Position numbers and translations under genes: made by a program
The notes under the pieces: model-generated
The model's input: the letters and a program-made list of their open reading frames with translations, nothing else
Told to the model about the DNA's origin: nothing
The model's database searches: none
Part shown: positions 29,777 through 33,286 of the stretch, in pieces
Layout of the letters: each line of letters begins with the position of its first letter
Position numbering within the stretch: the stretch's first letter is position 1
From: Candidatus Argoarchaeum ethanivorans
GTDB lineage: Archaea > Halobacteriota > Methanosarcinia > Methanosarcinales > EX4572-44
Assembly (NCBI GenBank): GCA_004193545.1
Contig: RPGO01000046.1
Span: forward strand, 1 to 33,286
Direction of reading: 5' to 3'
DNA: 33,286 nt

Positions 29777-30394
29777 ATGTCATATCATTTCATCTATGAT
29801 TTAACAAGACTCCCTGGAGAGTTTTTCAAAAATATTGTACGAGAGGTTAGTAAACAGAAATTGCACGGGAAACAGGAGAACATCTCAAAGAACATTGTTA
29901 AAAAATTCAATGTGGATAAGATTCTTGGAATTCGGCTGGAAGACGCAATTTCTGTGGTTGAAGACCTTGCAGATATTCAAATTAAAAATTTGGTTTATGA
30001 AGAAGACTTTAAAAAAGCAAGAAAAAAAGTATTGTTGGTTTCACATTGCTGCCGAAAATACATGGATTCAAGGTGTAAGGCTAAATTTGACCCGGAATTT
30101 TCTTCTTATTTCTGCAACCACTGCTTGCCGGATTGCCTGGCAAATCAAGCGACTGTGCTTGGGGAAGAAAAAGGCTATAAAGTTTTTATTTTACCGGGGG
30201 GCTCATGTATGCCTAAAATCATTGCGAACACGAATTGTGATGCAGTTCTTGGAATTGCATGCCCGGATGAAATAAAATTGGGAATAGAATTTGTAGAATC
30301 GAAAGGACTCCCAATCAAGGGGATTCTTTTAACAAAAAATGGCTGTGCAAATACAGAGTTCGATCTCGATAGTCTAAAAGAAGCACTGGTTTGA
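29777..30394 (+). CDS. DUF116 family cysteine-rich protein
   Basis: The protein has 205 residues. The DUF116 signature is SHCCRKYMDSRCKAKFD and CNHCLPDCLA, with cysteines at 91, 92, 100, 113, 116 and 120, plus two later Cys positions (GGSCMP, GIACPDE) and KNGCAN near the end. Such an arrangement suggests Fe-S clusters or metal binding. DUF116 proteins are common in methanogens and other anaerobes and have no settled function. The gene has its own TATA box within an inverted repeat. Confidence 0.85.
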   Translation: MSYHFIYDLTRLPGEFFKNIVREVSKQKLHGKQENISKNIVKKFNVDKILGIRLEDAISVVEDLADIQIKNLVYEEDFKKARKKVLLVSHCCRKYMDSRCKAKFDPEFSSYFCNHCLPDCLANQATVLGEEKGYKVFILPGGSCMPKIIANTNCDAVLGIACPDEIKLGIEFVESKGLPIKGILLTKNGCANTEFDLDSLKEALV

Positions 30395-30427
30395 AAATTT
30401 TATAGCCAGCTCCAGTGAACAAAATCC

Positions 30428-32464
30428 CTATTCTATCCCAGCTTTTCCTATCTTCTCTGCAAGTTTCTGAAGCACTTCTCGCCTCATTCCACCAACAAAT
30501 TTCACGCTTCCTACAACAAGATGCCCTCCCCCGTTAACGCCTGCTCCCTTCATTTCGTCGCGCAATTCTCGTACCATCTGTGGTATGTTGAGAAGGACGC
30601 CTTTGCTTCGTATTACTGCAAAGTCTGGCCCATATCCAATAGTCACAACTGGTTTTCCATCGTACTTCCTGCATAACCGATCATGTATCTCCCCACTGGT
30701 TTTACCTGGTGGAGGGAAAGTAAATTTGTGTGCATAGTTTTCTACATCGATCACGTTTAATATTGCACTGTTTGGAAGTTGTGTGGATTTTACGTTTTGC
30801 ATGCACGTTTCAAGTTGTTCGGCGATGGCAGAGTTTGCCTGTTTGCACAGCAGTTCCACGATTTTTCTGTGAGTAGTGACGTTTCCAAGGTTTAGTATGT
30901 CGTTCATTATACCTCTGCCATCGTTGAAGCGCTGCCAGTAGGCTTCATAATCGATTGCGAGCGCAATATTTGTAAGTTCTTCACGTGTGTATTTGTCTGA
31001 TGCAAGCTTGATGTATGCTTCAGCCTCTGGCGCCTGAGAGCGATCGCCTATGGCTGAAACTGCTGGAAAGTGCTTAATTTCATCGGTCACTTCCGGAAGT
31101 ATCATGCGTGCTATTTCAAATCCAAGCATGCCTGCGGTAACTCCAAAGTCTCCTCCCGCGTATGCAGGATTCACATGACTAAGCAGGTACTGGTCAACGA
31201 TTTTATCAGGATGGTGATGATCTACAACGATTATGTCAAGTCCGTACACCTTTGCCTGAAGCATGGCTGGAACATCCTCTTCTGTTGAACCGTTGTCCAT
31301 CAAAACAATAAGAGGCAGTTTCTGGCCAAAACGTACTTTATCTTCGAGTGCAAATGTCAGGTCTTTTGTAATATCTTCGAGTTCGTAGAATGGTGCCTTT
31401 GAAGGTGCACGTTTGAAGAAGCGATACTCTGCATCCATACCTCCTACTTCGCGTATCAGCGGGAGTATTGCACGTTCGATTGCGATAGCAGCTGTTATGC
31501 CATCAGCATCAGCATGGTGCCTCAGGATGATCCGCCTTGAGGTTAAGACAGCGTACCTGATCTCTTCTGCCACTTTTACCATTTCAGGATGTAGTTTTTC
31601 AAGAATCTGACTCTGGATCAGGAATTTTGTGCTTGAAGGTTTTGCTCTTTTTCGTATAGCACCATCGATCTGTTTTTTAATTTCCACTGCCTCACTGGAA
31701 GAAAGAGGGCTTATATCATGTACTTCGATTTGAATCTCACTATTTCGAAGGTTTGCTTCACCCATGACTGCAACGATCATCCCGCTGTCAATTTCAGGAT
31801 ATGCACGCTCACCAGCTTTCTCGAAAGCAGCACAGTGAATAAGTCCGCCCTCGTCACCGATTGTGAAGATTGTTGGTCCACCGGTTTGTTTTACCTGTAT
31901 TACTTCGCCAGAGACGAGTATTTGTTTTCCAACAAAATCTATCAATTTACTGCTCAGCTGACGTGTCAGATTTTTCTTAACCTCTACGAGAAAATAGTTG
32001 GAAACAGAAACTGGTACAAGCTCAATATTACCATTTGCCTGGATACTTCGAACCTCGACAATCATCTTGTCAGCACGCGAAGGTTCACGCTTCAATTTGC
32101 TGGAATGTGCAAGTCCTTTAATACTACTATTCAGATAAACAAAAGCTCCAAAAGCAACCACGTCCCCAACCACGCCTTCATACAATTCACCAGTTTCAAC
32201 ATCTGCAAGATCGCATGCATTATGCAGCTTATGTACAATCACACCGCTTCCATTGCATTTTTCACACCTATTCTTAACAGGTATCTTGCCAGTGCCGCCA
32301 CACTTTTTACAATTCAGGTCTCCGGAGAGAAGACCTGGGAGATCTTCCTCATTCAAACTGGTAAGGTCCACACTTTTAACCTTACCACTGCCATGACAAA
32401 CCGGGCACACCGTTTCACCCTCAACAATAAAACCAGTGCCTTTGCACTTACTACATTCACTCAT
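30428..32464 (-). CDS. DHH phosphoesterase with DnaJ-type zinc fingers, S1 and OB domains
   Basis: The protein has 678 residues from the ATG at 32464 (a TTG precedes it). Four CxxCxGxG repeats (CSKCKGTG, CPVCHGSG, CKKCGGTG, CEKCNGSG; residues about 4-75) form a DnaJ-type zinc-binding region. An S1-like domain (about 90-155) and an OB-fold (about 185-260) follow. The DHH catalytic core has HHADADGITAAI near 315, LMDNGSTEED near 390 and VVDHHHPDK near 415, and the C-terminal DHHA1 part ends with GGGHLVVGSVKFVGG. This is the archaeal RecJ-like/DHH family, so it probably degrades or processes single-stranded nucleic acid. The zinc-finger plus S1 arrangement suggests an RNA-linked substrate. Confidence 0.92.
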   Translation of the reverse strand: MSECSKCKGTGFIVEGETVCPVCHGSGKVKSVDLTSLNEEDLPGLLSGDLNCKKCGGTGKIPVKNRCEKCNGSGVIVHKLHNACDLADVETGELYEGVVGDVVAFGAFVYLNSSIKGLAHSSKLKREPSRADKMIVEVRSIQANGNIELVPVSVSNYFLVEVKKNLTRQLSSKLIDFVGKQILVSGEVIQVKQTGGPTIFTIGDEGGLIHCAAFEKAGERAYPEIDSGMIVAVMGEANLRNSEIQIEVHDISPLSSSEAVEIKKQIDGAIRKRAKPSSTKFLIQSQILEKLHPEMVKVAEEIRYAVLTSRRIILRHHADADGITAAIAIERAILPLIREVGGMDAEYRFFKRAPSKAPFYELEDITKDLTFALEDKVRFGQKLPLIVLMDNGSTEEDVPAMLQAKVYGLDIIVVDHHHPDKIVDQYLLSHVNPAYAGGDFGVTAGMLGFEIARMILPEVTDEIKHFPAVSAIGDRSQAPEAEAYIKLASDKYTREELTNIALAIDYEAYWQRFNDGRGIMNDILNLGNVTTHRKIVELLCKQANSAIAEQLETCMQNVKSTQLPNSAILNVIDVENYAHKFTFPPPGKTSGEIHDRLCRKYDGKPVVTIGYGPDFAVIRSKGVLLNIPQMVRELRDEMKGAGVNGGGHLVVGSVKFVGGMRREVLQKLAEKIGKAGIE

Positions 32465-32739
32465 CAAACCAATACATACAGCATCAAGAGATATAAGTTT
32501 TGATCCAGACCTCTAATAAAAGACCAAATCTAACAATAGCTTAAAACATAAAGGATAATTGACTGAAGAGAACGAGATTGTGTGCATCCTTTGAATAACC
32601 CAAATCAGGATAACATTCGAGGCACTGAAATTGGGCACGTATGAAACTAGAAAAACAGAGATATATGTCCATATAAACAATAAAAATATAGGGAAGACTA
32701 TAAACCCTCTGGATAGCTTACAGATAAAAGGAGGAGAAG
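32465..32739. other. Intergenic stretch with a TATA box at 32698-32705
   Basis: No gene is visible. CTATAAAC at 32698-32705 is well placed (35 bases) for a transcript that begins close to the ribosome binding site of the ORF at 32740. Confidence 0.5.
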
Positions 32740-32934
32740 ATGATTATTGAAGATGTTCGACCAGAAGGATGTATATGCAAACTCTATTTGGATATATCGC
32801 CAAATCGTGGGGATACACGAACCAAGTTCGGATATACCGAAGTTATCCAGAAATTCCACCCATTTCTTAACGCCCCCCCATTTTTCGTGTCAGGCCCGAT
32901 TAACTGCATGTTTGCCTGCCACAAAGGACGCTAA
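32740..32934 (+). CDS. Hypothetical 64-residue ORF with strong initiation signals, possibly truncated
   Basis: GGAGG at 32730-32734 lies five bases before the ATG and a TATA box lies 35 bases upstream, so initiation looks real. The product begins MIIEDVRPEGCICKLYLDIS and continues NRGDTRTKFGYTEVIQKF; I recognise no family. Its last third (about 32870-32934) has a different, GC-rich composition and runs into palindromic sequence, so the original gene was probably longer and has been interrupted. Confidence 0.4.
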   Translation: MIIEDVRPEGCICKLYLDISPNRGDTRTKFGYTEVIQKFHPFLNAPPFFVSGPINCMFACHKGR

Positions 32935-32944
32935 AATGTGCAGA

Positions 32945-33075
32945 ACTCTGTGGCACTTCGTGCCTTGCCCTTCGGGTTGGATAACATATTCCTATCTGGC
33001 TCCGCTTGCGCTTCGACCCAAATCCCGGGACGGGACTTCAGATATACTCAAAACGCCGCCCGTTAGCCGCCATTT
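32945..33075. repeat. GC-rich short palindromes with TTC loops
   Basis: Hairpins GGCAC-TTC-GTGCC and CCC-TTC-GGG, then CGCTTGCGCTTCG and CCCGGGACGGGAC, follow each other in about 100 bases. Composition contrasts sharply with the AT-rich neighbourhood. It may be the body of a miniature element or a relic of a larger mobile element. Confidence 0.45.
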
Positions 33076-33105
33076 TAGAAATGAGCAAGGAGAGTGTGGG
33101 ATTTA

Positions 33106-33186
33106 ATGAAATCAGTATTTATTAGCCATTCGTATCAGGACATGGAATTTGTGCACAAACTAGTGTCTCAGCAACTTAATTTTTAG
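33106..33186 (+). pseudogene. TIR-domain gene start, cut off by the insertion sequence
   Basis: ATG at 33106 opens MKSVFISHSYQDMEFVHKL, the beta-A/box 1 sequence of a TIR domain (usual form F-I-S-H-S-x-x-D), with GGAG upstream. After residue 18 or so the reading frame enters the insertion-sequence end (from about 33160) and stops at 33184-33186. TIR proteins in prokaryotes are mostly NAD-cleaving antiphage effectors. The remainder of the gene would lie beyond the insertion sequence, outside this window. Confidence 0.65.
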
Positions 33187-33286
33187 ACAAAGTTTATAAA
33201 CCTGTGAGTCCAACCATATTCTATGGAAAAAATAAAACTTACAGAGAAAGAGGTGGAGTATCTCAACGATTTCGTGAAAATGGGGC
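33159..33286 (+). mobile_element. Right window end: 5' end of the same insertion sequence, partial
   Basis: This is the exact inverted copy of 1-128. The transposase ATG is at 33223 and the frame leaves the window after 21 codons. The element end abuts a TA at 33161-33162 inside the TIR gene. Confidence 0.75.

Noticed and set aside
31718-32503. A 261-codon plus-strand open frame
   Set aside because: It is the shadow of the DHH protein, whose zinc fingers, S1 and OB motifs lie on the other strand.
1-33286. Whole window as a composite transposon or circular element with terminal inverted repeats
   Set aside because: The content is mostly core genes (ribosomal, pyrimidine, tRNA modification) and both ends stop at the same internal base of a transposase, which is the expected assembly break at a multi-copy element.

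Overview
The window reads as an archaeal chromosome segment from a methanogen-lineage euryarchaeon, most likely a Methanosarcinales-type methanogen or one of its ANME/alkane-oxidising relatives. The evidence is an archaeal ribosomal block (L7Ae-S28e-L24e-NDK), archaeal NadM, Pth2, TrmJ and a DHH/OB-fold protein, a methanogenesis-marker-9 gene, an FwdC-like protein, two geranylgeranyl-reductase-family flavoproteins, an intron-containing tRNA-Leu, TATA-box promoters, and remnants of a multihaem cytochrome c plus a b-type cytochrome. Secreted proteins with dockerin modules and a damaged cytochrome locus lean towards the ANME side, but that placement is inference. The genome is AT-rich, repeat-laden and visibly decaying in places.

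Layout. 1-128 and 33159-33286 are the same 128 bp in opposite orientation: the 5' end of an insertion sequence, so both window ends break inside a repeated element. 170-1021 encodes a secreted dockerin protein. 1152-2912 (minus) is a small operon: marker-9 protein, CitG-like protein, DUF447 protein. 2919-4414 is the ribosomal/NDK operon, whose front end is rearranged by a 28-bp inverted copy of its own rpl24e start and a 126-bp tandem duplication of the rpl7ae leader. 4481-9271 carries nadM (with a structured leader), a UPF0058 protein, an FwdC-like protein, pyrB-pyrI, a DsrE-like protein and a flavoprotein reductase. 9277-10661 is a cytochrome graveyard. 11003-11375 holds tRNA-Leu(UAA) between two oppositely oriented clusters of palindromes. 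11410-14566 is a lipid-carrier locus (DUF92 kinase-like protein and two cis-prenyltransferase paralogues, one lacking the catalytic motif).

14754-17306 is a secreted subtilase ending in a dockerin. 17315-20992 is an iron-uptake operon: operator-like palindrome, a 34-residue ORF, two FeoA proteins, FeoB split in two, a four-helix membrane protein and an FmdE-like extracytoplasmic protein with a dinucleotide-repeat frameshift. 21004-22938 has ogt, geranylgeranyl reductase and its ferredoxin. 23180-26018 has a GH15 glycosidase and a V4R sensor protein. 26491-32464 has a DUF457 membrane protein, a beta-CASP-like metallo-beta-lactamase, trmJ, a DUF5749-like protein, pth2, a DUF116 protein and a large DHH phosphoesterase. 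The right end has an orphan gene start, GC-rich palindromes and the first 18 or so codons of a TIR-domain gene cut off by the insertion sequence.

The signals most worth following are a modular family of 9-bp-stem hairpins arranged as R-Q-P units, repeated duplication of gene-start regions (rpl7ae, subtilase, and a pyrB-end/pyrI-start bridge), a probable L7Ae-binding kink-turn next to the rpl7ae ribosome binding site, the split and frameshifted Feo operon, and a likely two-subunit cis-prenyltransferase.
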